A stretch of 64,000 bases of DNA from Bacillota bacterium (GCA_023391695.1 JAEWAK010000009.1:1-64000); one strand, 5' to 3'; shown: positions 1-9,561, numbered from the stretch's first letter. The notes: generated from the sequence alone by a model not told the origin. Numbers and translations are program-made.

Positions 1-60
1 GAGGAACTGGACGTATTAATGCCGTGGTCAGAAAATGTAAAAACAGTATGTGGTAAGTAA
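1..60 (+). CDS. C-terminal end of an IS66-like transposase (partial)
   Basis: The frame is open from base 1 and ends at TAA (58-60), giving 19 residues containing LMPWSENV. IS66-family TnpC proteins usually end in a similar L-PW motif, so I read this as the last residues of an IS66 transposase whose body lies outside the window. The assignment rests on one short motif and is tentative. A terminator-like hairpin follows at once. Confidence 0.4.
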   Translation, partial: EELDVLMPWSENVKTVCGK

Positions 61-65
61 CTTAT

Positions 66-96
66 GGATCGGTATTATAACCGGTCCTTTAATTTT
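66..96 (+). terminator. Intrinsic terminator after the transposase fragment
   Basis: GGATCGGT (66-73) pairs with ACCGGTCC (80-87) around a 6-nt loop, and TTTAATTTT follows. This fits a rho-independent terminator for the transposase at 1-60. Confidence 0.6.
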
Positions 97-414
97 ATAC
101 AAGGCACTTTATTATTAAGCGCTTACCCTCTTTCTAATACTGTCCTGGAATAGGTATCTTCAATAATTACGGAAGCTAAAGCCGAAATAAAGAGTACGCA
201 AATCAAATGCCGACCAGCAAGATTAGCGATGCGATCGGCTATCATACGGCCTATGTCACCGCTATTGCCTCTAATTACGAGAATAAGATTTAACAGCGCT
301 TATTTTCTGGTCATGCCGTACCCAAAACCATGTTTGTAGCGAAATCGTCCTTTGATGCTGCCAGCAACGCCACATGCAGAACAAATAAATCCTTTATTTC
401 AGCATTTTGTTTAA
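97..414. other. Gene-free gap with a possible decayed coding fragment
   Basis: No intact gene is visible. On the minus strand, about 392 down to 300, an open frame ends at TAA (302-300) and reads like a protein C-terminus with a CxxC pair (CSACG) followed by basic residues. It begins after an in-frame stop, so it would be a remnant. I do not recognise it. The stretch separates the IS66-like end from the RiPP cluster. Confidence 0.3.
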
Positions 415-2889
415 TTATTTTTCTGTTCCCTTTATGAGAAAGCCCTCAAGAGTATTCAAAAATAGATTTATTTCTAAATTATCAATGTTATCATTTTTAG
501 ACATATTATATTTATTTTCCTCCAATAACACATATAATACTTTTTGTTCTTTCCATCCATCAAATCTGTTAGTTATATTTTTATAAATTTCAGCCGAAAA
601 AACTGGGAATGTTTTTAAAATATTTTTTCTGTTCTCCACTATAAAGTTTTTTATTTCTTTAATTATATATTCTTTAGAAATCACAAAATTATGATCATTA
701 ACTATCAATATCAATACATCTTCGATTATATTTATCTCACCATAATATATCCCTCTCTCTCTAAGTAATGGTATAATGCACAAGTCTGTAACCATTTTAC
801 AAATAACTTTAAATTTATAAATAATCACTCTACTTTGATTACGAATATCCATACCTGCTGCAAACCCAAATTCATTTCTCACGAAATGTATGTCACATTT
901 CAATGGAATATCGGTGCAAATTTTATTCTTAACATTTGCAGTATATATCAATTGTTCTGTACCATTCAGTTTTATTAAAGACGTTGCTATTGCCTGAAGA
1001 TCACCTTTAATTATTTCATTCATCGATAAATCAACTATACTATTTAATCTCAACTCATCTTTTATTCTCGTATAATATTTATTCCGTTCAACTCCAAAGA
1101 GAATGTCCTTATGTGCTTCACATATTCTAAAATATGATAATATTCGAGTAATCAACGCATTTAAAACATTTTTTTTCAAATTCGATTCATAGCTGATATA
1201 AGATTCATTTAACGATTCTCGAAAATATGTATTCCCAACTATTAATGATAATGAATTAGTCACTATACTATAGATATCCTCTATATCTTTATTACTTGAG
1301 ATAAAAATTTTTAAAATTAAATATGTTTTGCTTTTTTTATTGGAAAAGTCATATAAAGGAAGAATATTTATTTTCACTTTATGTCCACCTATAATTTCAT
1401 GGATTTTATTCATAAAAAAGCTTAATAAAAATATTCGATATTTTCCCATCGTTGTAATATTATAAAAAAGTTGAATCCATTTTTCTTTGTCTCTATAATA
1501 AAAAACTTCTATGTTTTTTAATCTATCTTCATAATATAGGTTTGAATTATCATATTTTTGTATTTTATTTTTTTGAATCGATTTTATTTGTGTCCAATTC
1601 ACATAATTATCCTTCGTTATATAAAGCATTGCCTTTTTTGAATTTATATATTGATGCAATAACTTCTCTAAGTTTTGAATTGGTTCTGCATATACACAGA
1701 CTTCATTCGTAGTAATATCCCTAATAATATCTACATAATTTTTTTTACTTTCCCCGTCTTCATATGTCAAAAAGGTTAATATAGGATGATTTCCAAAGTA
1801 AGCTTCACTCAGAAATTGAATCAATTTTTCATTTTCTATTTTTTTATCTTTTCTTACTATTTTACTAATAATATACGTTTTTTTCGAGATCATATAGCTT
1901 GGGTCACAAAACAAAGAGTTTATTTTTTCTAAAACTTCATATAATTTCTCTCGCCATTCCTTCTCTTTATATATAATAACTATATAAGCATACTCAAGTA
2001 TATTTCTTAAAACAACTTGAACCATATAATTCTCGTTTAAGCATTCTTCTATGGTCTCTCTTAAAAAAAAGTAAAATTCATATTCTGCCATAGTTTCTGG
2101 AGAGGGTAACTTGAGATTAATGCTAAATAACACCTCATTAAGCTTCTCCTCTCTATCCTCTATATATGTAATTCTGAGATTTTTTAAAATTTTTTCATCT
2201 CGCTTACTATTATCTTCTTTTATTTTTTTTACATATTTGATTGTTTTATATTCTTGGAACAAACTAACAGCCTGTTCTTTTTCCCTATCCGTAAAATTTC
2301 CTAAAATTGAGACACAAGTATTATTCCATGTATAGTTTGTCTGATAATATTCTATACATTTGTTATATGTAAGATTTAAAATTCCTTGCACTGTTCCTCC
2401 TGAAATACCTCGGGTTTCAGAATCTTTCGCAAGAGATCTTGGGATATTACTTAACAAAACATATTTATCATTCTTGCTTTTTTCAATAATTTCGTTTAAA
2501 ACAACACCTCCAACTCGACTGCCATTTTCAAAGTTTTGCACGTTGTGACTTTCCCTAAAATATATGTTTTTATCAAACAAAAACTGTGGATTATATATTG
2601 ACTCCATTACTTTTTCTATAATACATATATCGCTTTTTTTAATGTTAAAATTAAAGTAAGTAATATTATGAAAGACATAAGCAGAAATTTCTGCATTCCC
2701 TAGTATTTCCGACAAGTCTGTTGCAATACAGTGTTCTATTACATGACTTTCTCCTGAATCTGAACTTGCTGGTGTATATATTGCTATACTTACCTCCAAG
2801 ACATTTCCACTTTCTTCCTCATTAATAATTACAAGCTGAGGTATGGCATCATATTCATATATTTTTGCATTATCTATACTTATTTCCAT
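415..2889 (-). CDS. M16-family (presequence-protease-like) zinc peptidase of the RiPP cluster
   Basis: Predicted cytoplasmic zinc metallopeptidase of 824 aa. The inverted zinc motif HxxEH is present as HVIEH (residues 49-53). The distal zinc-binding Glu lies 80 residues on, in GGVVLNE (E133), the spacing and context of M16C presequence-protease/insulysin-like enzymes. The length is that of a single-chain M16 enzyme slightly shorter than PreP. It is the last gene of the radical SAM operon, 11 bp after the preceding gene, with RBS AGGAAA before ATG. M16 enzymes act with radical SAM maturases in the subtilosin (AlbE/F) and PQQ systems, so the likely role is trimming the leader of the peptide encoded at 9418-9561 (inference). 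The gene is strongly AT-rich like the rest of the cluster. Confidence 0.8.
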   Translation of the reverse strand: MEISIDNAKIYEYDAIPQLVIINEEESGNVLEVSIAIYTPASSDSGESHVIEHCIATDLSEILGNAEISAYVFHNITYFNFNIKKSDICIIEKVMESIYNPQFLFDKNIYFRESHNVQNFENGSRVGGVVLNEIIEKSKNDKYVLLSNIPRSLAKDSETRGISGGTVQGILNLTYNKCIEYYQTNYTWNNTCVSILGNFTDREKEQAVSLFQEYKTIKYVKKIKEDNSKRDEKILKNLRITYIEDREEKLNEVLFSINLKLPSPETMAEYEFYFFLRETIEECLNENYMVQVVLRNILEYAYIVIIYKEKEWREKLYEVLEKINSLFCDPSYMISKKTYIISKIVRKDKKIENEKLIQFLSEAYFGNHPILTFLTYEDGESKKNYVDIIRDITTNEVCVYAEPIQNLEKLLHQYINSKKAMLYITKDNYVNWTQIKSIQKNKIQKYDNSNLYYEDRLKNIEVFYYRDKEKWIQLFYNITTMGKYRIFLLSFFMNKIHEIIGGHKVKINILPLYDFSNKKSKTYLILKIFISSNKDIEDIYSIVTNSLSLIVGNTYFRESLNESYISYESNLKKNVLNALITRILSYFRICEAHKDILFGVERNKYYTRIKDELRLNSIVDLSMNEIIKGDLQAIATSLIKLNGTEQLIYTANVKNKICTDIPLKCDIHFVRNEFGFAAGMDIRNQSRVIIYKFKVICKMVTDLCIIPLLRERGIYYGEINIIEDVLILIVNDHNFVISKEYIIKEIKNFIVENRKNILKTFPVFSAEIYKNITNRFDGWKEQKVLYVLLEENKYNMSKNDNIDNLEINLFLNTLEGFLIKGTEK

Positions 2890-2900
2890 TTTTTATTTTC

Positions 2901-3830
2901 CTAAGGTTTGGTAATTTCAACGAGAATTTCATCCAAATACGGAATGCTTTTCTCATTGCTAAATAATTCATAACACAAATGACAAGTATCTATGCTCTTA
3001 AGGGGTACTTGAATTGGAATATCATGTTCTTTTATATATTTAATATATGGTGTTATTCCATGCTGTGCAATATACTGAACATGTTTATCACTTTTGGCGA
3101 GATCTAATACCTGTTTTAAATCTACTGCATTTGTATATTTTATTTCTCTGCTTTTAACCATTCCACACATACACCCACACGGATATATTTTTTCATCAGG
3201 AGTTACTGTTAAGTAACCTTGTTCTCGACAATAATCTCCAAAAGAATAATTATAAATATATCTATCAGCATCAAATTTTTCAGCGGCCCTTCCTAATGGA
3301 TAACAAGTTTGTTCTATAAGATTTACTCCCAATGAATAATCTTCTATATGTTTCAACATCTCACTTACTCTTCCACTATCTTTAAGTGATGTACATCCAA
3401 TAGCGACTTTAAAATGAAGATTTTTAGATGCCATAAGAACATTTTTAATATTATCATATGGAACATATACGCTATGAAAATCATCCGCACTTATCTTTAA
3501 ATGACTAATTCCAACATCCTGCATTTCCTTTACAACTACTAATGCTTCTTCATATGATGTTGCCCAAAAGCAATTCGAAGTTACTGTCGACTGCATACCC
3601 AGTTTTTTCACATATTGAGCCATTTCCAAAATTTCGTCCTTAAAAAGAAATGGTTCTCCCCCGGCAAATCCAACCAGAAATATATGATTGTCCTTTGCTT
3701 GGGTAATAATGTTCTGCGCAAAATCTTTATTCATTTTCTCATTTCTTTCAGGACTACATGAAAATGTACAAATGTCACATTTTGATGTACATTGATATGT
3801 ATAAAGCAATACTAAAATTCTAAAATCCAT
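2901..3830 (-). CDS. Radical SAM enzyme, YydG-like type
   Basis: Radical SAM protein of 309 aa. The [4Fe-4S]-SAM motif CxxxCxxC is at C14, C18 and C21 (CTSKCDIC), and a GGEP motif follows (FAGGEPF). The segment DDFHSVYVP resembles the region in YydG-type peptide-modifying enzymes. Later Cys residues (PCGCMC and a C-terminal CHLC) could hold a second cluster. It is shorter than its four SPASM neighbours and clearly a different subfamily. An ATG at 3857 is possible, but AGGAGG lies 6 nt before the ATG at 3830, so that start is preferred. An epimerase-type or other tailoring role on the cluster's peptide is inference only. Confidence 0.75.
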   Translation of the reverse strand: MDFRILVLLYTYQCTSKCDICTFSCSPERNEKMNKDFAQNIITQAKDNHIFLVGFAGGEPFLFKDEILEMAQYVKKLGMQSTVTSNCFWATSYEEALVVVKEMQDVGISHLKISADDFHSVYVPYDNIKNVLMASKNLHFKVAIGCTSLKDSGRVSEMLKHIEDYSLGVNLIEQTCYPLGRAAEKFDADRYIYNYSFGDYCREQGYLTVTPDEKIYPCGCMCGMVKSREIKYTNAVDLKQVLDLAKSDKHVQYIAQHGITPYIKYIKEHDIPIQVPLKSIDTCHLCYELFSNEKSIPYLDEILVEITKP

Positions 3831-3869
3831 AATTAACCTCCTAAACAAATTGTCCATAAGTACATATGT

Positions 3870-5108
3870 TCAAATTAATGCATTACAACTCTTTTTATTC
3901 ATGACATAATGCTTCAAAGCGCACTCAATTATAATCCTATTTTGTGAACATCGTGAAATATCACGGTCAATACCACATCCCCCTCCACATATTCTTTTTG
4001 CCCAACAGGTATTACAGGCATCCAGTATTTTAAACTTTCCTTTATACTTTTCCCATTCTAATCTTGAATAAATATTTCCACACTTATGTTCTTTTTCTCC
4101 AACTGTATATGGACATTTATATAAATCTCCTTCTGGTGTAACTTGCAACATATTGGTATTATAATATGAGCACTCTCTTCTTGTGATTTTTTTCTCTATC
4201 AGGTATTCTTTATCTGAAAAATTACGAACATATCTTCCTTCTTTACTCCTTGCCAAATAAAGATCTGAATCGATTAACTTTGTTAATTGCTTTCCTAACT
4301 CATGTATATCTATATCATCAACTGCCAATTCTTTAATATCTGTTTTTACTAAATCGAAAAAAATATAATAAAATCCTAATTCCCATAAATATTCAATATC
4401 ACTACGTAAATATCTAATTCCTGGTTTCGTTACTGTCATTCTTGCTGTCATATTGTAGTAATTATGATTTTCTATAAATTCTAATGTATTAATCACCTGA
4501 CGAAAGCTTCCATTACCGTTTATATATTTTCTATTCAAATCATGAATTTTCTGATTCCCATCGATACTAAAGTTTATGTGCATATTGTTTTTTATAATAT
4601 ATTCCAATATGTTTTCATTCATTATAGTTCCATTAGTTGAAACCGTATAGCGAATCGGTATCCCAAACTCTTGTGCCCGACTGTTAATATAATCAACCGC
4701 AAAATAGAAAACGTCCAAGTTAATTAATGGTTCTCCTCCCATAAAGTGTATGTTGTATTTTGGGGCACTCCTGCTGGCATATCTAAAAAAATAATCTATA
4801 GAATCCTTTGCTGTTTCCTTACTCATAATTTTTTTTGCACCATAAGATCCACCATCCGCAAAACAATATGTGCAAGACATATTACAGGTATGTGCAATAG
4901 AAAGAGCTATTTTATTTAAGACCTTACCATGTTTCCATTCTTCTTCTGAAATGGGAACATGTTTTCTTATTATCAAATCCTTTTGATCATCTTCAAAGTA
5001 ATTTCCTGATTCACTGATAAAATTATCTGAATCAAAAATCTCTCCTCTGTTCCCATCATAAATATAAAATTTATCTCTAACAGAAAATTCAAATAAATTA
5101 TTATCCAA
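3870..5108 (-). CDS. Radical SAM/SPASM peptide maturase (paralog 4)
   Basis: Protein of 412 aa. A short N-terminal domain precedes the radical SAM motif CNMSCTYC (C75, C79, C82), which continues FADGGSYG as in thioether-forming maturases of the SCIFF/QhpD/PapB type. GGEP (MGGEPL) and a C-terminal Cys-rich SPASM region (about 300-400, CNTCWAKRICGGGC) follow. The start is TTG at 5108 behind GGAGG at 8-nt spacing. It lies 5 bp after the preceding maturase and 12 bp before the next ORF, so it is in one operon. It is a paralog of 5114-6511, 6627-7934 and 7954-9408. It presumably modifies the precursor at 9418-9561; the bond type cannot be read from the sequence. Confidence 0.85.
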   Translation of the reverse strand: MDNNLFEFSVRDKFYIYDGNRGEIFDSDNFISESGNYFEDDQKDLIIRKHVPISEEEWKHGKVLNKIALSIAHTCNMSCTYCFADGGSYGAKKIMSKETAKDSIDYFFRYASRSAPKYNIHFMGGEPLINLDVFYFAVDYINSRAQEFGIPIRYTVSTNGTIMNENILEYIIKNNMHINFSIDGNQKIHDLNRKYINGNGSFRQVINTLEFIENHNYYNMTARMTVTKPGIRYLRSDIEYLWELGFYYIFFDLVKTDIKELAVDDIDIHELGKQLTKLIDSDLYLARSKEGRYVRNFSDKEYLIEKKITRRECSYYNTNMLQVTPEGDLYKCPYTVGEKEHKCGNIYSRLEWEKYKGKFKILDACNTCWAKRICGGGCGIDRDISRCSQNRIIIECALKHYVMNKKSCNALI

Positions 5109-5113
5109 AGTAC

Positions 5114-6511
5114 TTACCTCCCCAATATCCTTTCAAATGTCTCAGGACTGTTTATAACCAAACGTGCATACAATTTGAGTGCTTCCTCCAACGATATTTT
5201 GGTCTTTACACACCACTCTTCCGCCGGTTCATTTATATCTTCTGAATAAACACTATTCTCATAAACACACCCATCTGCACAAAGCAATTGCGCCCAACAA
5301 CTGGAGCATTTATCAATAATTGGTTTTTCTTCACTCAACTCATTTTCTCCAGATGATAGTTTGTATTGATCATTTTCCATAAAACGATAACATCTAAATC
5401 TTTCGCCCTCTGGTGAAAAAATCATCGCCCCACCACCCCAAAAGAAACAGTTTACATTAAACCTTTTCTTTCTGATTGCATCTAATTTATTCACTAAATT
5501 TTGATAAGTAAATGATCTTTCTTCAATTAAATTCTGGTATGTTAGCATGGATATTTTTTTAATTTCGTTATGATAAGTCTCATATTGTTCGAATGTATAA
5601 TTGTCAGTACTACTAAATACTAGATTTGAACGAATTCTATTAATTCCCATATCCCATAGCTGCGTTACCGCATCCGTAAGATATGGAATACCTTCTTTTG
5701 TCAAAGTAATTTGTGCAGAAATTTTAGGTAAATATTCTTTGAATTTTTTAATGTTCTTTACAATGTCCAAAAAACTGCCTTTACCTGATATGTATCTTCT
5801 ATTTAAGTCATGTATTTTTTCGATTCCATCAATGCTTATACTGACTCTAAAATGATTTTTCTTAAGTAGATTTAGGATTTGCTCATTTATTATAGTACCG
5901 TTTGTTGTTAAATTATATCTAACCCGCTTTTTGTTTTCTCCAAAGAGCTCATTTATATAATCAACACAATAAATCAACACTTCCGAATTCATTAATGGTT
6001 CTCCACCAAAAAAGTTGATTTCTAACAGTTGATTACCTAAATCTACTTGTGAATACCACATATCAATACATTTCTTTGCAGTTTTTTTGCTCATTAAAAT
6101 CCGCTGTTTTCCATAGTCTCCACCATTTCCAAAGCAATACTTACAATTCAAATTACAATCATGAGAAATATTTAGCCATAATCCGTTATGATTTTTAGTC
6201 TCTTTAATTTTTTTATCAAATAATTCATAGATATGTCCGGTATCATATAAAAATTGGGGATTTTCATTCACCTCACTGATAACCTCTTCTATCTGTTCCT
6301 TTGAATATTTTTTTCCGAGTAAGGTAACCAATTCTCCTATGTCTTTCACGTTTTTTATATCAAATAATTGCATATATTTGATAACGTCATAATAAATATG
6401 AGATATTTCGAATAGTTCTCCATTCCCTCCGTCAAATACAAAAAAATGATCTGACTCCTCAAATAACATAAATTTCTTATTCATCTTTTTCTCTTTCATA
6501 TTAATCTGCAT
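5114..6511 (-). CDS. Radical SAM/SPASM peptide maturase (paralog 3)
   Basis: Protein of 465 aa. Residues about 10-110 form an N-terminal domain that could bind the peptide leader. The radical SAM motif CNLNCKYC (C119, C123, C126) runs into FGNGGDYG, with GGEP at about 165. The C-terminal SPASM region contains CSSCWAQLLCADGC. The start ATG at 6511 has GGAGG 8-9 nt upstream. The 115-bp gap before it (6512-6626) is the only sizeable gap between the maturase genes. The closest relatives within the window are 3870-5108 and 7954-9408, which share the CxYC-GxGG block. Confidence 0.85.
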   Translation of the reverse strand: MQINMKEKKMNKKFMLFEESDHFFVFDGGNGELFEISHIYYDVIKYMQLFDIKNVKDIGELVTLLGKKYSKEQIEEVISEVNENPQFLYDTGHIYELFDKKIKETKNHNGLWLNISHDCNLNCKYCFGNGGDYGKQRILMSKKTAKKCIDMWYSQVDLGNQLLEINFFGGEPLMNSEVLIYCVDYINELFGENKKRVRYNLTTNGTIINEQILNLLKKNHFRVSISIDGIEKIHDLNRRYISGKGSFLDIVKNIKKFKEYLPKISAQITLTKEGIPYLTDAVTQLWDMGINRIRSNLVFSSTDNYTFEQYETYHNEIKKISMLTYQNLIEERSFTYQNLVNKLDAIRKKRFNVNCFFWGGGAMIFSPEGERFRCYRFMENDQYKLSSGENELSEEKPIIDKCSSCWAQLLCADGCVYENSVYSEDINEPAEEWCVKTKISLEEALKLYARLVINSPETFERILGR

Positions 6512-6626
6512 AAACGATGACCTCCATATCGAATTTTACCCTGCATTTGCAGTACATATAATCAATTTTACTGCCCACGTTTAAAGAGAGCGCAATGGCC
6601 ATGGTCAATTCGTCCGATCGCAACGC
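6512..6626. other. 115-bp gap inside the maturase operon
   Basis: This stretch is more GC-rich than the genes around it and includes a CATGGCCATTG-like partial palindrome near 6590-6605. No gene, clear promoter or terminator is seen. It may be a scar of rearrangement within the operon. Confidence 0.3.
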
Positions 6627-7934
6627 TCATTCTTTCGCGGAATATTCAAAGATGCGATTGAGTTTCTCTGTATTATTAATAGTTCCTGCAATATTCTCGT
6701 AAATATACAATTTTAATTTGCATATGTGTTTTTTTAATTTACATCTAAGCGCTCTTTGTTCATAGTTTTTCCACACTTTAATTGACAGGCACTCACCGCC
6801 GCATAGATAACGAGCCCAACAATTATGGCACCATGTATCATCTATATTTATTTCTCTAAGGTCACTAATTCTTTTCTCATCAAATCCATTCTCAATACTA
6901 CCAATGCAATATTCATCATACATCATCACATCACAGGGGTATATTTTTCCTTCTGGAGAAAAAGCGCATCTATTTTTCAATGCGCTGCATGATTTTATTG
7001 TTGGAATACCTTTATGAATCTTATCCAATGGAGTTAATGGATAACATCGAACATATTTCCCTTCCTTATATTTTTTGATTATAATATCAGCTAAACTATC
7101 ATATTCCTCCATAAGTTTACTAATTTGCTCATCAGTAAATACCATTTTTGCTTCATCTGAAGCCACTTCCCCAAAATGAATATTATTTGCATTTAATTCA
7201 TCAAATAAAAATCTAGCTATTTCAGATATATTCAAGTTAAATGGAGTTATAGTTACATTGACATTAAAACCATTTATGTCTCTCAGAAATAATAAGTGCT
7301 CCATAATATACTCAAAGGAACTAATACCTGAACGAGTCGGGCGTAAATAATCATTTATTTCTTTTTTATTACTATCCAAACTCACTATTAAATTCAATCG
7401 TTCATTCTGGACGAATTCAGAGATTACATTGTCGATATTAATTCCATTAGATATGGTTGAAAAGTAAACCTTTTGACCAACTAATTTTGATTGAAATTTT
7501 CCATACTGAACAACTTCCCTAAATGTCTTAAAGTCAAGAAACGGTTCCCCTCCTACTATCGTGATTCCTATTTTTTCCTTAGATGTATTTTGGAATATAA
7601 ACTCAAATATCTTTTCGATATTATCTTTTGACATTCCTCCTCGTTTTCCATGATCTCCACCAGATGCAAAACAATATCTACAATTCATATTGCACGCATG
7701 CAATATGTTAATTTCGCATGATCCGATAGTATGTTCACCTTGATTATAGCTTTCCAAAACTTCAAGAACTTTTTTTTCTATATGTATTTCATTATTAATC
7801 ACTTTGTTAAGATCACAATTTGATACATTATTTCCTATCAGTTTTTTCTCGAGTTCTTCTGTGTAGAAAAAGAAGGATTGACTAAAAGGAAAGTATATAT
7901 ATTTTCTATTTTTGATCTGTAATATATGATACAT
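6627..7934 (-). CDS. Radical SAM/SPASM peptide maturase (paralog 2)
   Basis: Protein of 435 aa. The radical SAM motif CNMNCRYC (C81, C85, C88) is followed by FASGGDHG, then GGEP (VVGGEPF) and a SPASM region with CHNCWARYLCGGEC near residues 360-380. The ATG at 7934 has GAGGGG 7 nt upstream. It is 19 bp downstream of 7954-9408 in the same transcription unit. It differs from its paralogs in a shorter N-terminal domain and a long Lys/Arg-rich C-terminus. Predicted cytoplasmic maturase of the cluster's peptide. Confidence 0.85.
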   Translation of the reverse strand: MYHILQIKNRKYIYFPFSQSFFFYTEELEKKLIGNNVSNCDLNKVINNEIHIEKKVLEVLESYNQGEHTIGSCEINILHACNMNCRYCFASGGDHGKRGGMSKDNIEKIFEFIFQNTSKEKIGITIVGGEPFLDFKTFREVVQYGKFQSKLVGQKVYFSTISNGINIDNVISEFVQNERLNLIVSLDSNKKEINDYLRPTRSGISSFEYIMEHLLFLRDINGFNVNVTITPFNLNISEIARFLFDELNANNIHFGEVASDEAKMVFTDEQISKLMEEYDSLADIIIKKYKEGKYVRCYPLTPLDKIHKGIPTIKSCSALKNRCAFSPEGKIYPCDVMMYDEYCIGSIENGFDEKRISDLREINIDDTWCHNCWARYLCGGECLSIKVWKNYEQRALRCKLKKHICKLKLYIYENIAGTINNTEKLNRIFEYSAKE

Positions 7935-7953
7935 AGTGTCCCCTCACATTCTT

Positions 7954-9408
7954 CTATTTTTTCCCGTACACTTTATGTGCTACCTCTGGTAATTTTCGCA
8001 ATAAATTCACATACAATTTGATATTTTCTTTAATAATTGCTTTTGAAAATTCACAAAATTCTTTATCGGGAATATTTATATCATGATTGGCATAATAATT
8101 TATTTCATAACATGGAATACATATATTTGAATAGTTACAAGTTGGACAATTATGTACCGCTGAATAAATATTTTTATTATTCTCAGAAATTAATCCCTGT
8201 GTCACATTTCCTATAAAAAAGTCATCTACTCCGATTAATCTATGACATTTAAATATATCTCCGTTTATATCGACTTTTAGTACATCTGAAACATAAAATG
8301 AACATATACCCATTGCATTTTGGTGTAGTATTTTCCCAAATTGAAATAAATTATTGACGTATATATTTTTATTTTGAATAATGCTCTCATATTGGAATAT
8401 TCCAAGTTGTTCAATGAACTTTATTAATATATCCATATCTTGCGGTGTTAGCCGTAGATCTGAATTTTCTGTTGAAACTGGAGCAAAAGATATATTTGCA
8501 ATACCTAGTGACCATATGTCCTGAAAACATTTCAATAATTCACTTATGTTCTTATGTGTAACGGTTAGTCGGGCACTTACCGGTATTTTCTTCTTTCTTA
8601 TAGCATCTAAATTTTTCGTCAGAGTTAAAAAACTCCCTTTTCCATTTACAAATGGTCTTTGAAAATCTTGAATCTCTTTCCCACCATCTATACTCAACGT
8701 AATATGAAAATGATTTTTTGAAAAAATTTCCAATAATTCATCATCTAAAATCGTTCCATTAGTTGTAATTTCGAACAATATAATTGTTTCATTGCTTATT
8801 CGGGATTTCAAATAGTTAACAACAAATTTAAGAGCCTCCTTATTCATTAGCGGCTCGCCTCCAAAGAAAACCACCTTTAAAACTTTTCTTTTTAAATCGA
8901 TATGTTCCAACCAAAAATCCAATATTTCAACTAATTTTTTCATCGTTATCAAGGCCCGATCCTTGTTATAGCTCCCACCATTACCATAGCAATATATACA
9001 TCTCAAATTGCAATCATTGGAAATATTAATCCATAGTGTTGTATATTTTCTATTTTCTTGAACTTTTTTACATTGAACTTTACAAAAATTTTCCGCATTT
9101 TTTTCGCACTCTTCTAGGTATTTTTCTACAATTTCTTTATATGTGTGGATTTCAGCAACAGAAAAATACGGCAACAATTTTTGTTCCATTTGTTGATTAT
9201 TCCGATCATACCCATCTAAAATTTTTTCCATTTTATTTGAATATTCGAAAATCTTACTACATTTTCCGCAATAAATCACTTTATTACCTTTATAATCCTC
9301 TATTACCTCAAACTCTAGTCCCATACCTTCTGCCACCTTTCCATTTTGAAAGTACAGGTACCGGTTGCCCAGTACCTGTACTCCCAGACTTACCTTTTTG
9401 CTTTTCAA
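7954..9408 (-). CDS. Radical SAM/SPASM peptide maturase (paralog 1, first after the precursor)
   Basis: Protein of 484 aa, the longest of the four paralogs. The N-terminal domain of about 125 residues contains a CGKC pair (47-50). The radical SAM motif CNLRCIYC (C133, C137, C140) runs into YGNGGSYN, then FFGGEPL. The SPASM region carries CPTCNYSNICIPC. The ORF opens with TTG at 9408, 9 bp after the precursor stop, without a good Shine-Dalgarno. ATG at 9324 behind AAAGGTGG is an alternative, but residues 10-28 (NRYLYF segment) align in style with the N-termini of the paralogs, so TTG is preferred. A perfect hairpin overlaps codons 10-20 (9351-9381). Confidence 0.83.
   Translation of the reverse strand: MKSKKVSLGVQVLGNRYLYFQNGKVAEGMGLEFEVIEDYKGNKVIYCGKCSKIFEYSNKMEKILDGYDRNNQQMEQKLLPYFSVAEIHTYKEIVEKYLEECEKNAENFCKVQCKKVQENRKYTTLWINISNDCNLRCIYCYGNGGSYNKDRALITMKKLVEILDFWLEHIDLKRKVLKVVFFGGEPLMNKEALKFVVNYLKSRISNETIILFEITTNGTILDDELLEIFSKNHFHITLSIDGGKEIQDFQRPFVNGKGSFLTLTKNLDAIRKKKIPVSARLTVTHKNISELLKCFQDIWSLGIANISFAPVSTENSDLRLTPQDMDILIKFIEQLGIFQYESIIQNKNIYVNNLFQFGKILHQNAMGICSFYVSDVLKVDINGDIFKCHRLIGVDDFFIGNVTQGLISENNKNIYSAVHNCPTCNYSNICIPCYEINYYANHDINIPDKEFCEFSKAIIKENIKLYVNLLRKLPEVAHKVYGKK
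9351..9381 (-). promoter_or_regulatory. Perfect 11-bp hairpin at the start of the first maturase gene
   Basis: AGTACAGGTAC (9351-9361) and GTACCTGTACT (9371-9381) are exact complements around a 9-nt loop. No T-run follows, so this is not a classic terminator. Its place just after the precursor gene suggests an mRNA processing or attenuation element that keeps precursor mRNA more abundant than maturase mRNA (inference). Confidence 0.55.
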
Positions 9409-9417
9409 TGCTGACTT

Positions 9418-9561
9418 TTAATGGTATGTAGGATCACAAATAAAATTGCAATCATCACACACATCTGAAAGTCCGCACAGAATCCAGTTATCACGCTCTT
9501 CGTTGGACTCTGATGCTTCATTGAAATCATTGATAGGTGTCATCATTTTCTTTTCATCCAT
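9418..9561 (-). CDS. Cys-rich RiPP precursor peptide, 47 aa
   Basis: Small ORF starting at ATG 9561 behind AAAGGAG at 8-nt spacing. A start further upstream (9612) is open but has no RBS. The first 26 residues are polar and acidic (leader-like, SESNEERD), followed by WILCGLSDVC and a Cys-rich end. The four Cys are at 29, 35, 38 and 42 (C-x5-C-x2-C-x3-C), and the last residues are DPTYH. It is the first gene of an operon with five radical SAM enzymes and an M16 peptidase. I do not recognise it as a named RiPP family; subtilosin, SCIFF and Clo7bot patterns do not fit. There is no signal peptide, so export needs a dedicated transporter. Confidence 0.8.
   Translation of the reverse strand: MDEKKMMTPINDFNEASESNEERDNWILCGLSDVCDDCNFICDPTYH

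Noticed and set aside
97..414. Possible small zinc-finger protein end on the minus strand
   Set aside because: Only about 30 residues, with an upstream stop; not enough to assign.
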